Origin: Paragordius varius
Lineage: Eukaryota; Nematomorpha
Direction: 5' to 3'
Length of the DNA: 64,000 nt
NCBI GenBank assembly: GCA_964247055.1
Contig: OZ176052.1
Location: 13,702,001-13,766,000, forward strand
Every line of letters begins with the position of its first letter. The stretch's first letter is position 1. This document shows positions 25,692 to 37,896 of the stretch, piece after piece. The notes beneath the pieces are model-generated. The model saw only the letters and a program-made list of their open reading frames with translations, made no database searches and had not been told where the DNA came from. The position numbers were made by a program, and so were the translations under genes.

Positions 25692-27927
25692 AAAGTATTT
25701 GGGGTGATGATGGAACTACCATAGGGCTACGTAAAAAAAATTATGGCGACATCACCTGATCAAATTTGGATTTTAGGTAGCCATTTTTATTTTTAAAATC
25801 GTATAAAATAAATTTTTTAAATATTTAAAAAATTCATAAAAATTACATTTATAGTCCGATCCCCAAAATATTTGGGCTGATGATGGAACTACCATAGGGC
25901 TACCCAAAAAAAATTATGGTGATATCACCTGATCAAATTTGGATTTTAGGTAGCCATTTTTATTTTAAAATCGTATAAAATAAATTTTTTAAATATTAAA
26001 AATTCATAAAAATTACATTTATACTCCGATCTCGAAAATATTTGGGGTGATGATGGAACTACCATAGGGCTACCCAAAACAAATTATGGTGACATCACCT
26101 GATCAAATTTGGATTTTAGGTAGCCATTTTTATTTTTAAAATCGTATAAAATAAATTTTTTAAATATTTAAAAAATTCATAAAAATTACATTTATAGTCC
26201 AATCCCCAAAATATTTGGGGTGATGATGGAACTACCATAGGGCTACCCAAAAAAATTATAGTGACATCACCTGATCAAATTTGGATTTTAGGTAGCCATT
26301 TTTATTTTTAAAATCGTATAAATAAATTTTTTATATATTTAAAAAATTCATAAAAATTACATTTATAGTCCGATCCCCAAAGTATTTGGGGTGATGATGG
26401 AACTACCATAGGGCTACCCAAAAAAAATTATGGTGACATCACCTGATCAAATTTGGATTTTAGGTAGCCATTTTTATTTTTAACATCGTATAAAATAAAT
26501 TTTTTAAATATTTAAAAAATTCATAAAAATTACATTTATAGTCCGATCCCCAAAGTATTTGGGGTGATGATGGAACTACCATAGGGCTACCCAAAAAAAA
26601 TTATGGCGACATCACCTGATCAAATTTGGATTTTAGGTAGCCATTTTTATTTTTAAAATCGTATAAAATAAATTTTTTAAATATTTAAAAAATTCATAAA
26701 AATTACATTTATACTCCGATCTCGAAAATATTTGGGGTGATGATGGAACTACCATAGGGCTACCTAAAAAAATTATAGTGACATCACCTGATCAAATTTG
26801 GATTTTAGGTAGCCATTTTTATTTTTAAAATCGTATAAAATAAATTTTTTAAATAAAAAATTCATAAAAATTACATTTATAGTCCGATCCCCAAAATATT
26901 TGGGGTGATGATGGAACTACTATAGGGCTACCCAAAAAAAATTATGGCGACATCACCTGATCAAATTTGGATTTTAGGTAGCCATTTTTATTTTTAAAAT
27001 CGTATAAAATAAATTTTTTAAATATTTAAAAAATTCATAAAAATTACATTTATAGTCCGATCCCCAAAATATTTGGGGTAATGATGGAACTACTATAGGG
27101 CTACCCAAAAAAATTATGGCGACATCACCTGATCAAATTTGGATTTTAGGTAGCCATTTTTATTTTTAAAATCGTATAAAATAAATTTTTTAAATATTTA
27201 AAAAATTCATAAAAATTACATTTATACTCCGATCTCGAAAATATTTGGGGTGATGATGGAACTACCATAGGGCTACCCAAAAAAATTATGGTGACATCAC
27301 CTGATCAAATTTGGATTTTAGGTAGCCATTTTTATTTTTAAAATCGTAAATAATAAATTTTTTAAATATTTAAAAAATTTATAAAAATTACATTTAGAGT
27401 CCGATCCCCAAAGTATTTGGGGTGATGATGGAACTACCATAGGGCTACGTAAAAAAAATTATGGCGACATCACCTGATCAAATTTGGATTTTAGGTAGCC
27501 ATTTTTATTTTTAAAATCGTATAAAATAAATTTTTTAAATATTTAAAAAATTCATAAAAATTACATTTATAGTCCGATCCCCAAAATATTTGGGGTGATG
27601 ATGGAACTACCATAGGGCTACCCAAAAAAAATTATGGTGATATCACCTGATCAAATTTGGATTTTAGGTAGCCATTTTTATTTTAAAATCGTATAAAATA
27701 AATTTTTTAAATATTTAAAAAATTCATAAAAATTACATTTATACTCCGATCTCGAAAATATTTGGGGTGATGATGGAACTACCATAGGGCTACCCAAAAC
27801 AAATTATGGTGACATCACCTGATCAAATTTGGATTTTAGGTAGCCATTTTTATTTTTAAAATCGTAAATAATAAATTTTTTAAATATTTAAAAAATTTAT
27901 GAAAATTACATTTAGAGTCCGATCCCC
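25692..27927 (+). repeat. 13-mer HOR, 2,236 bp, copy 1
   Basis: The unit starts at the ACGTAAAAA monomer (25,729). Markers then come in order: GGTGATATCACC, CCCAAAACAAATT (26,073), a TATATATTT variant (about 26,332), AACATCGTAT, AAATAAAAAATTC (26,851, half the palindrome lost), two GAACTACTAT monomers, CGTAAATAATAAA, and a second ACGT/GATATC/CAAAAC trimer (27,447; 27,641; 27,793). The same markers recur at +2,236. Confidence 0.88.
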
Positions 27928-30100
27928 AAAGTATTTGGGGTGATGATGGAACTACCATAGGGCTACGTAAAAAAAATTATGGCGACATCACCTGATCAAA
28001 TTTGGATTTTAGGTAGCCATTTTTATTTTTAAAATCGTATAAAATAAATTTTTTAAATATTTAAAAAATTCATAAAAATTACATTTATAGTCCGATCCCC
28101 AAAATATTTGGGGTGATGATGGAACTACCATAGGGCTACCCAAAAAAAATTATGGTGATATCACCTGATCAAATTTGGATTTTAGGTAGCCATTTTTATT
28201 TTAAAATCGTATAAAATAAATTTTTTAAATATTAAAAATTCATAAAAATTACATTTATACTCCGATCTCGAAAATATTTGGGGTGATGATGGAACTACCA
28301 TAGGGCTACCCAAAACAAATTATGGTGACATCACCTGATCAAATTTGGATTTTAGGTAGCCATTTTTATTTTTAAAATCGTATAAAATAAATTTTTTAAA
28401 TATTTAAAAAATTCATAAAAATTACATTTATAGTCCGATCCCCAAAATATTTGGGGTGATGATGGAACTACCATAGGGCTACCCCAAAAAATTATAGTGA
28501 CATCACCTGATCAAATTTGGATTTTAGGTAGCCATTTTTATTTTTAAAATCGTATAAATAAATTTTTTATATATTTAAAAAATTCATAAAAATTACATTT
28601 ATAGTCCGATCCCCAAAGTATTTGGGGTGATGATGGAACTACCATAGGGCTACCCAAAAAAAATTATGGTGACATCACCTGATCAAATTTGGATTTTAGG
28701 TAGCCATTTTTATTTTTAAAATCGTATAAAATAAATTTTTTAAATATTTAAAAAATTCATAAAAATTACATTTATAGTCCGATCCCCAAAGTATTTGGGG
28801 TGATGATGGAACTACCATAGGGCTACCCAAAAAAAATTATGGCGACATCACCTGATCAAATTTGGATTTTAGGTAGCCATTTTTATTTTTAAAATCGTAT
28901 AAAATAAATTTTTTAAATATTTAAAAAATTCATAAAAATTACATTTATACTCCGATCTCGAAAATATTTGGGGTGATGATGGAACTACCATAGGGCTACC
29001 CAAAAAAATTATAGTGACATCACCTGATCAAATTTGGATTTTAGGTAGCCATTTTTATTTTTAAAATCGTATAAAATAAATTTTTTAAATAAAAAATTCA
29101 TAAAAATTACATTTATAGTCCGATCCCCAAAATATTTGGGGTGATGATGGAACTACTATAGGGCTACCCAAAAAAAATTATGGCGACATCACCTGATCAA
29201 ATTTGGATTTTAGGTAGCCATTTTTATTTTTAAAATCGTATAAAATAAATTTTTTAAATATTTAAAAAATTCATAAAAATTACATTTATAGTCCGATCCC
29301 CAAAATATTTGGGGTGATGATGGAACTACTATAGGGCTACCCAAAAAAATTATGGCGACATCACCTGATCAAATTTGGATTTTAGGTAGCCATTTTTATT
29401 TTTAAAATCGTATAAAATAAATTTTTTAAATATTTAAAAAATTCATAAAAATTACATTTATACTCCGATCTCGAAAATATTTGGGGTGATGATGGAACTA
29501 CCATAGGGCTACCCAAAAAAATTATGGTGACATCACCTGATCAAATTTGGATTTTAGGTAGCCATTTTTATTTTTAAAATCGTAAATAATAAATTTTTTA
29601 AATATTTAAAAAATTTATAAAAATTACATTTAGAGTCCGATCCCCAAAGTATTTGGGGTGATGATGGAACTACCATAGGGCTACGTAAAAAAAATTATGG
29701 CGACATCACCTGATCAAATTTGGATTTTAAGTAGCCATTTTTATTTTTAAAATCGTATAAAATAAATTTTTTAAATATTTAAAAAATTCATAAAAATTAC
29801 ATTTATAGTCCGATCCCCAAAATATTTGGGGTGATGATGGAACTACCATAGGGCTACCCAAAAAAAATTATGGTGACATCACCTGATCAAATTTGGATTT
29901 TAGGTAGCCATTTTTATTTTTAAAATCGTATAAAATAAATTTTTTAAATATTTAAAAAATTCATAAAAATTACATTTATACTCCGATCTCGAAAATATTT
30001 GGGGTGATGATGGAACTACCATAGGGCTACCCAAAACAAATTATGGTGACATCACCTGATCAAATTTGGATTTTAGGTAGCCATTTTTATTTTTAAAATC
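27928..30100 (+). repeat. 13-mer HOR, copy 2
   Basis: The unit follows copy 1 marker for marker (ACGT 27,965, CCCAAAAC 28,309, TATATATTT about 28,568, AAATAAAAAATTC 29,088, ACGT 29,683, CCCAAAAC 30,030). The closing trimer reads GGTGACATC instead of GATATC and GGATTTTAAGTAGCC at 29,720. Near 30,100 it departs into a copy of the AAATAAAAAATTC monomer, where the 6-mer duplication joins. Confidence 0.87.
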
Positions 30101-31130
30101 GTATAAAATAAATTTTTTAAATAAAAAATTCATAAAAATTACATTTATAGTCCGATCCCCAAAATATTTGGGGTGATGATGGAACTACTATAGGGCTACC
30201 CAAAAAAAATTATGGCGACATCACCTGATCAAATTTGGAGTTTAGGTAGCCATTTTTATTTTTAAAATCGTATAAAATAAATTTTTTAAATATTTAAAAA
30301 ATTCATAAAAATTACATTTATAGTCCGATCCCCAAAATATTTGGGGTGATGATGGAACTACTATAGGGCTACCCAAAAAAATTATGGCGACATCACCTGA
30401 TCAAATTTGGATTTTAGGTAGCCATTTTTATTTTTAAAATCGTATAAAATAAATTTTTTAAATATTTAAAAAATTCATAAAAATTACATTTATACTCCGA
30501 TCTCGAAAATATTTGGGGTGATGATGGAACTACCATAGGGCTACCCAAAAAAATTATGGTGACATCACCTGATCAAATTTGGATTTTAGGTAGCCATTTT
30601 TATTTTTAAAATCGTAAATAATAAATTTTTTAAATATTTAAAAAATTTATAAAAATTACATTTAGAGTCCGATCCCCAAAGTATTTGGGGTGATGATGGA
30701 ACTACCATAGGGCTACGTAAAAAAAATTATGGCGACATCACCTGATCAAATTTGGATTTTAAGTAGCCATTTTTATTTTTAAAATCGTATAAAATAAATT
30801 TTTTAAATATTTAAAAAATTCATAAAAATTACATTTATAGTCCGATCCCCAAAATATTTGGGGTGATGATGGAACTACCATAGGGCTACCCAAAAAAAAT
30901 TATGGTGACATCACCTGATCAAATTTGGATTTTAGGTAGCCATTTTTATTTTTAAAATCGTATAAAATAAATTTTTTAAATATTTAAAAAATTCATAAAA
31001 ATTACATTTATACTCCGATCTCGAAAATATTTGGGGTGATGATGGAACTACCATAGGGCTACCCAAAACAAATTATGGTGACATCACCTGATCAAATTTG
31101 GATTTTAGGTAGCCATTTTTATTTTTAAAA
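29070..31130 (+). repeat. 6-mer HOR, about 1,032 bp, two copies
   Basis: Six monomers repeat at 1,031-1,032 bp: AAATAAAAAATTC at 29,088 and 30,119, ACGTAAAAA at 29,683 and 30,715, CCCAAAAC at 30,030 and 31,062, and TTTTAAGTAGCC at about 29,724 and 30,756. The second copy has a private GGAGTTTAGG at about 30,237. The junction lies inside the last monomers of the 13-mer copy 2, so this duplication is later than the 13-mer. Confidence 0.87.
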
Positions 31131-33438
31131 TCGTATAAAATAAATTTTTTAAATATTTAAAAAATTCATAAAAATTACATTTATAGTCCGATCCCCAAAA
31201 TATTTGGGGTGATGATGGAACTACCATAGGGCTACGTAAAAAAAATTATGGCGACATCACCTGATCAAATTTGGATTTTAGGTAGCCATTTTTATTTTTA
31301 AAATCGTATAAAATAAATTTTTTAAATATTTAAAAAATTCATAAAAATTACATTTATACTCCGATCTCGAAAATATTTGGGGTGATGATGGAACTACCAT
31401 AGGGCTACCCAAAAAAATTTATGGTGACATCACCTGATCAAATTTGGATTTTAGGTAGCCATTTTTATTTTTAAAATCGTATAAAATAAATTTTTTAAAT
31501 ATTTAAAAAATTTATAAAAATTACATTTAGAGTCCGATCCCCAAAGTATTTGGGGTGATGATGGAACTACCATAGGGCTACGTAAAAAAAATTATGGCGA
31601 CATCACCTGATCAAATTTGGATTTTAGGTAGCCATTTTTATTTTTAAAATCGTATAAAATAAATTTTTTAAATATTTAAAAAATTCATAAAAATTACATT
31701 TATAGTCCGATCCCCAAAATATTTGGGGTGATGATGGAACTACCATAGGGCTACCCAAAAAAAATTATGGTGATATCACCTGATCAAATTTGGATTTTAG
31801 GTAGCCATTTTTATTTTTAAAATCGTATAAAATAAATTTTTTAAATATTAAAAATTCATAAAAATTACATTTATACTCCGATCTCGAAAATATTTGGGGT
31901 GATGATGGAACTACCATAGGGCTACCCAAAACAAATTATGGTGACATCACCTGATCAAATTTGGATTTTAGGTAGCCATTTTTATTTTTAAAATCGTATA
32001 AAATAAATTTTTTAAATATTTAAAAAATTCATAAAAATTACATTTATAGTCCGATCCCCAAAATATTTGGGGTGATGATGGAACTACCATAGGGCTACCC
32101 AAAAAAATTATAGTGACATCACCTGATCAAATTTGGATTTTAGGTAGCCATTTTTATTTTTAAAATCGTATAAATAAATTTTTTAAATATTTAAAAAATT
32201 CATAAAAATTACATTTATAGTCCGATCCCCAAAGTATTTGGGGTGATGATGGAACTACCATAGGGCTACCCAAAAAAAATTATGGTGACATCACCTGATC
32301 AAATTTGGATTTTAGGTAGCCATTTTTATTTTTAAAATCGTATAAAATAAATTTTTTAAATATTTAAAAAATTCATAAAAATTACATTTATAGTCCGATC
32401 CCCAAAGTATTTGGGGTGATGATGGAACAACCATACGGCTACCCAAAACAAATTATGGTGACATCACCTGATCAAATTTGGATTTTAGGTAGCCATTTTT
32501 ATTTTTAAAATCGTTTAAATAAATTTTTTAAATATTTAAAAAATTCATAAAAATTACATTTATACTCCGATCTCGAAAATATTTGGGGTGATGATGGAAC
32601 TACCATAGGGCTACCCAAAAAAATTATAGTGACATCACCTGATCAAATTTGGATTTTAGGTAGCCATTTTTATTTTTAAAATCGTATAAATAAATTTTTT
32701 AAATATTTAAAAAATTCATAAAAATTACATTTATAGTCCGATCCCCAAAGTATTTGGGGTGATGATGGAACTACCATAGGGCTACCCAAAAAAAATTATG
32801 GCGACATCACCTGATCAAATTTGGATTTTAGGTAGCCATTTTTATTTTTAAAATCGTATAAAATAAATTTTTTAAATATTTAAAAAATTCATAAAAATTA
32901 CATTTATACTCCGATCTCGAAAATATTTGGGGTGATGATGGAACTACCATAGGGCTACCCAAAAAAAATTATGGCGACATCACCTGATCAAATTTGGATT
33001 TTAGGTAGCCATTTTTATTTTTAAAATCGTATAAAATAAATTTTTTAAATATTTAAAAAATTCATAAAAATTACATTTATACTCCCATCTCGAAAATATT
33101 TGGGGTGATGATGGAACTACCATAGAGCTACCCCAAAAAAATTATAGTGACATCACCTGATCAAATTTGGATTTTAGGTAGCCATTTTTATTTTTAAAAT
33201 CGTATAAAATAAATTTTTTAAATATTTAAAAAATTCATAAAAATTACATTTATAGTCCGATCCCCAAAATATTTGGGGTGATGATGGAACTACCATAGGG
33301 CTACCCAAAAAAAATTATGGCGACATCACCTGATCAAATTTGGATTTTAGGTAGCCATTTTTATTTTTAAAATCGTATAAAATAAATTTTTTAAATATTT
33401 AAAAAATTCATAAAAATTACATTTATAGCCCGATCCCC
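31131..33438 (+). repeat. Mixed monomers with a further ACGT/GATATC/CAAAAC trimer
   Basis: About thirteen monomers. The trimer appears again at 31,580 (ACGT), 31,771 (GATATC) and 31,925 (CAAAAC). Other variants: AAAAAAATTTATGG (about 31,410), GAACAACCATACGGC with CAAAAC (32,427-32,450) and CGTTTAAATAAA (about 32,509). The last monomers start the ACTCCCATCTCG and AGAGCTACCCC variants (33,081; 33,124) used in the next blocks. Confidence 0.75.
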
Positions 33439-35146
33439 AAAGTATTCGGGGTGATGATGGAACTACCATAGGGCTACCCAAAAAAAATTATGGCGACATC
33501 ACCTGATCAAATTTGGATTTTAGGTAGCCATTTTTATTTTTAAAATCGTTTAAAATAAATTTTTTAAATATTTAAAAAATTCATAAAAATTACATTTATA
33601 CTCCCATCTCGAAAATATTTGGGGTGATGATGGAACTACCATAGAGCTACCCCAAAAAAATTATAGTGACATCACCTGATCAAATTTGGATTTTAGGTAG
33701 CCATTTTTATTTTTAAAATCGTATAAAATAAATTTTTTAAATATTTAAAAAATTCATAAAAATTACATTTATAGTCCGATCCCCAAAATATTTGGGGTGA
33801 TGATGGAACTACCATAGGGCTACGCAAATAAAATTATGGTGACATCACCTGATCAAATTTGGATTTTAGGTAGCCATTTTTATTTTTAAAATCGTATAAA
33901 ATAAATTTTTTAAATATTCATAAAAATTACATTTATAGTCCGATCCCCAAAATATTTGTGGTGATGATGGAACTACCATAGGGCTACGCAAAAAAAATTA
34001 TGGCGACATCATTTGATCAAATTTGGATTTTAGGTAGCCATTTTTATTTTTAAAATCGTATAAAATAAATTTTTTAAATATTTAAAAAATTCATAAAAAT
34101 TACATTTATACTCCGATCTCGAAAATATTTGGGGTGATGATGGAACTACCATAGGGCTACCCAAAAAAAATTATGGTGACATCACCTGATCAAATTTGGA
34201 TTTTAGGTAGCCATTTTTATTTTTAAAATCTTATAAAATAAATTTTTTAAATATTTAAAAAATTCATAAAAATTACATTTATAGTCCGATCCCCAAAATA
34301 TTTGGGGTGATGATGGAACTACCATAGGGCTACCCAAAAATAATTATGGCGACATCACCTGATCAAATTTGGATTTTAGGTCATTTTTATTTTTAAAATC
34401 GTATAAAATAAATTTTTTAAATATTTAAAAAATTCATAAAAATTACATTTATAGTCCGATCCCCAAAGTATTTGGGGTGATGATGGAACTACCATAGGGC
34501 TACCCAAAAAAAATTATGGCGACATCACCTGATCAAATTTGGATTTTAGGTAGCCATTTTTATTTTTCAAATCGTATAAAATAAATTTTTTAAATATTCA
34601 TAAAAATTACATTTATACTCCGATCTCGAAAATATTTGGGGTGATGATGGAACTACCATAGGGCTACCCAAAAAAATTATAGTGACATCACCTGATCAAA
34701 TTTGGATTTTAGGTAGCCATTTTTATTTTTAAAATCGTATAAAATAAATTTTTTAAATATTTAAAAAATTCATAAAAATTACATTTATAGTCCGATCCCC
34801 AAAATATTTGGGGTGATGATGGAACTACTATTGGGCTACCCAAAAAAAATTATGGCGCCATCACCTGATCAAATTTGGATTTTAGGTAGCCATTTTTATT
34901 TTTAAAATCGTATAAAATAAATTTTTTAAATATTTAAAAAATTCATAAAAATTACATTTATAGTCCGATCCCCAAAATATTTGGGGTGATGATGGAACTA
35001 CTATAGGGCTACCCAAAAAAAATTATGGCGACATCACCTGATCAAATTTGGATTTTAGGTAGCCATTTTTATTTTTGAAATCGTATAAAATAAATTTTTT
35101 AAATATTTAAAAAATTCATAAAAATTACATTTATAGTCCGATCCCC
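33439..35146 (+). repeat. 10-monomer unit, 1,708 bp
   Basis: Order of markers: AAAGTATTCGGGG with CGTTTAAAA; ACTCCCATCTCG with AGAGCTACCCC; ACGCAAATAAA (33,832) with a shortened TAAATATTCATAAAA; TTTGTGGTG with ATCATTTGATC; ATCTTATAAA; CCAAAAATAATT with TAGGTCATTTTT; AAAGTATTTGG with TTTTTCAAATCG and a second shortened palindrome; TTATAGTG; GAACTACTATTGGGC with GGCGCCATC; GAACTACTAT with TTTTTGAAATCG. The next TATTCGGGG starts exactly 1,708 bp later. Confidence 0.85.
33902..33930. repeat. Monomers with half of the 24-bp palindrome deleted
   Basis: At about 33,905-33,925, 34,592-34,612 and 36,992-37,012 the sequence TTTTTTAAATATTCATAAAA lacks the right arm of the palindrome. At 26,851, 29,088 and 30,119 AAATAAAAAATTC lacks four central bases. 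All lie exactly at the dyad, and the copies are explained by HOR duplication of two or three original events. Confidence 0.82.
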
Positions 35147-36353
35147 AAAGTATTCGGGGTGATGATGGAACTACCATAGGGCTACCCAAAAAAAATTATG
35201 GCGACATCACCTGATCAAATTTGGATTTTAGGTAGCCATTTTTATTTTTAAAATCGTTTAAAATAAATTTTTTAAATATTTAAAAAATTCATAAAAATTA
35301 CATTTATACTCCCATCTCGAAAATATTTGGGGTGATGATGGAACTACCATAGAGCTACCCCAAAAAAATTATAGTGACATCACCTGATCAAATTTGGATT
35401 TTAGGTAGCCATTTTTATTTTTAAAATCGTATAAAATAAATTTTTTAAATATTTAAAAAATTCATAAAAATTACATTTATAGTCCGATCCCCAAAATATT
35501 TGGGGTGATGATGGAACTACCATAGGGCTACCCAAAAAAAATTATGGCGACATCACCTGATCAAATTTGGATTTTAGGTAGCCATTTTTATTTTTAAAAT
35601 CGTATAAAATAAATTTTTTAAATATTTAAAAAATTCATAAAAATTACATTTATACTCCGATCTCGAAAATATTTGGGGTGATGATGGAACTACCATAGGG
35701 CTACCCAAAAAAAATTATGGTGACATCACCTGATCAAATTTGGATTTTAGGTCATTTTTATTTTTAAAATCGTATAAAATAAATTTTTTAAATATTTAAA
35801 AAATTCATAAAAATTACATTTATAGTCCGATCCCCAAAGTATTTGGGGTGATGACGGAACTACCATAGGGCTACCCAAAAAAAATTATGGCGACATCACC
35901 TGATCAAATTTGGATTTTAGGTAGCCATTTTTATTTTTAAAATCGTATAAAATAAATTTTTTAAATATTTAAAAAATTCATAAAAATTACATTTATACTC
36001 CGATCTCGAAAATATTTGGGGTGATGATGGAACTACCAATGCCCTACCCAAAAAAATTATAGTGACATCACCTGATCAAATTTGGATTTTAGGTAGCCAT
36101 TTTTATTTTTAAAATCGTATAAAATAAATTTTTTAAATATTTAAAAAATTCATAAAAATTACATTTATAGTCCGATCCCCAAAATATTTGGGGTGATGAT
36201 GGAACTACTCTAGGGCTACCCAAAAAAAATTATGGCGACATCACCTGATCAAATTTGGATTTTAGGTAGCCATTTTTATTTTTAAAATCGTATAAAATAA
36301 ATTTTTTAAATATTTAAAAAATTCATAAAAATTACATTTATAGTCCGATCCCC
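35147..36353 (+). repeat. Related 7-monomer unit, 1,207 bp
   Basis: The unit begins with the same two monomers as 33,439 (TATTCGGGG/CGTTT, then ACTCCCATCTCG/AGAGCTACCCC) but lacks the ACGCAAATAAA and ATCATTTGATC monomers. Its fourth monomer (35,666-35,835) joins a TCG-class left part with GGTGAC to the TAGGTCATTTTT right part found in another monomer at 34,371, so it is chimeric. Private variants: GATGACGG (35,852) and ACCAATGCCCTACCC (36,036). Confidence 0.83.
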
Positions 36354-37896
36354 AAAGTATTCGGGGTGATGATGGAACTACCATAGGGCTACCCAAAAAA
36401 AATTATGGCGACATCACCTGATCAAATTTGGATTTTAGGTAGCCATTTTTATTTTTAAAATCGTTTAAAATAAATTTTTTAAATATTTAAAAAATTCATA
36501 AAAATTACATTTATACTCCCATCTCGAAAATATTTGGGGTGATGATGGAACTACCATAGAGCTACCCCAAAAAAATTATAGTGACATCACCTGATCAAAT
36601 TTGGATTTTAGGTAGCCATTTTTATTTTTAAAATCGTATAAAATAAATTTTTTAAATATTTAAAAAATTCATAAAAATTACATTTATAGTCCGATCCCCA
36701 AAATATTTGAAGTGATGATGGAACTACCATAGGGCTACCCAAAAAAAATTATGGCGACATCACCTGATCAAATTTGGATTTTAGGTAGCCATTTTTATTT
36801 TTAAAATCGTATAAAATAAATTTTTTAAATATTTAAAAAATTCATAAAAATTACATTTATAGTCCGATCCCCAAAATATTTGGGGTGATGATGGAACTAC
36901 CATAGGGCTACGCAAATAAAATTATGGTGACATCACCTGATCAAATTTGGATTTTAGGTAGCCATTTTTATTTTTAAAATCGTGTAAAATAAATTTTTTA
37001 AATATTCATAAAAATTACATTTATAGTCCGATCCCCAAAATATTTGTGGTGATGATGGAACTACCATAGGGCTACGCAAAAAAAATTATGGCGACATCAT
37101 TTGATCAAATTTGGATTTTAGGTAGCCATTTTTATTTTTAAAATCGGATAAAATAAATTTTTTAAATATTTAAAAAATTCATAAAAATTACATTTATACT
37201 CCGATCTCGAAAATATTTGGGGTGATGATGGAACTACCATAGGGCTACCCAAAAAAATTATAGTGACATGACCTGATCAAATTTGGATTTTAGGTAGCCA
37301 TTTTTATTTTTAAAATCGTATAAAATAAATTTTTTAAATATTTAAAAAATTCATAAAAATTACATTTATAGTCCGATCCCCAAAATATTTGGGGTGATGA
37401 TGGAACTACCATAGGGCTACCCAAAAATAATTATGGCGACATCACCTGATCAAATTTGGATTTTAGGTCATTTTTATTTTTAAAATCGTATAAAATAAAT
37501 TTTTTAAATATTTAAAAAATTCATAAAAATTACATTTATAGTCCGATCCCCAAAGTATTTGGGGTGATGATGGAACTACCATAGGGCTACCCAAAAAAAA
37601 TTATGGCGACATCACCTGATCAAATTTGGATTTTAGGTAGCCATTTTTATTTTTAAAATCGTATAAAATAAATTTTTTAAATATTTAAAAAATTCATAAA
37701 AATTACATTTATACTCCGATCTCGAAAATATTTGGGGTGATGATGGAACTACCATAGGGCTACCCAAAAAAATTATAGTGACATCACCTGATCAAATTTG
37801 GATTTTAGGTAGCCATTTTTATTTTTAAAATCGTATAAAATAAATTTTTTAAATATTTAAAAAATTCATAAAAATTACATTTATAGTCCGATCCCC
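36354..37896 (+). repeat. Related 9-monomer unit, 1,543 bp
   Basis: It opens like the two previous units, then has TTTGAAGTG (36,707), ACGCAAATAAA (36,910) with CGTGTAAAA and the shortened palindrome, TTTGTGGTG with ATCATTTGATC (37,097), ATCGGATAAA, GACATGACC (37,265), CCAAAAATAATT with TAGGTCATTTTT (37,465), an AAAGTATTTGG monomer and a TTATAGTG monomer. It equals the 10-monomer unit with one monomer added near the start and the last two missing. Confidence 0.83.
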
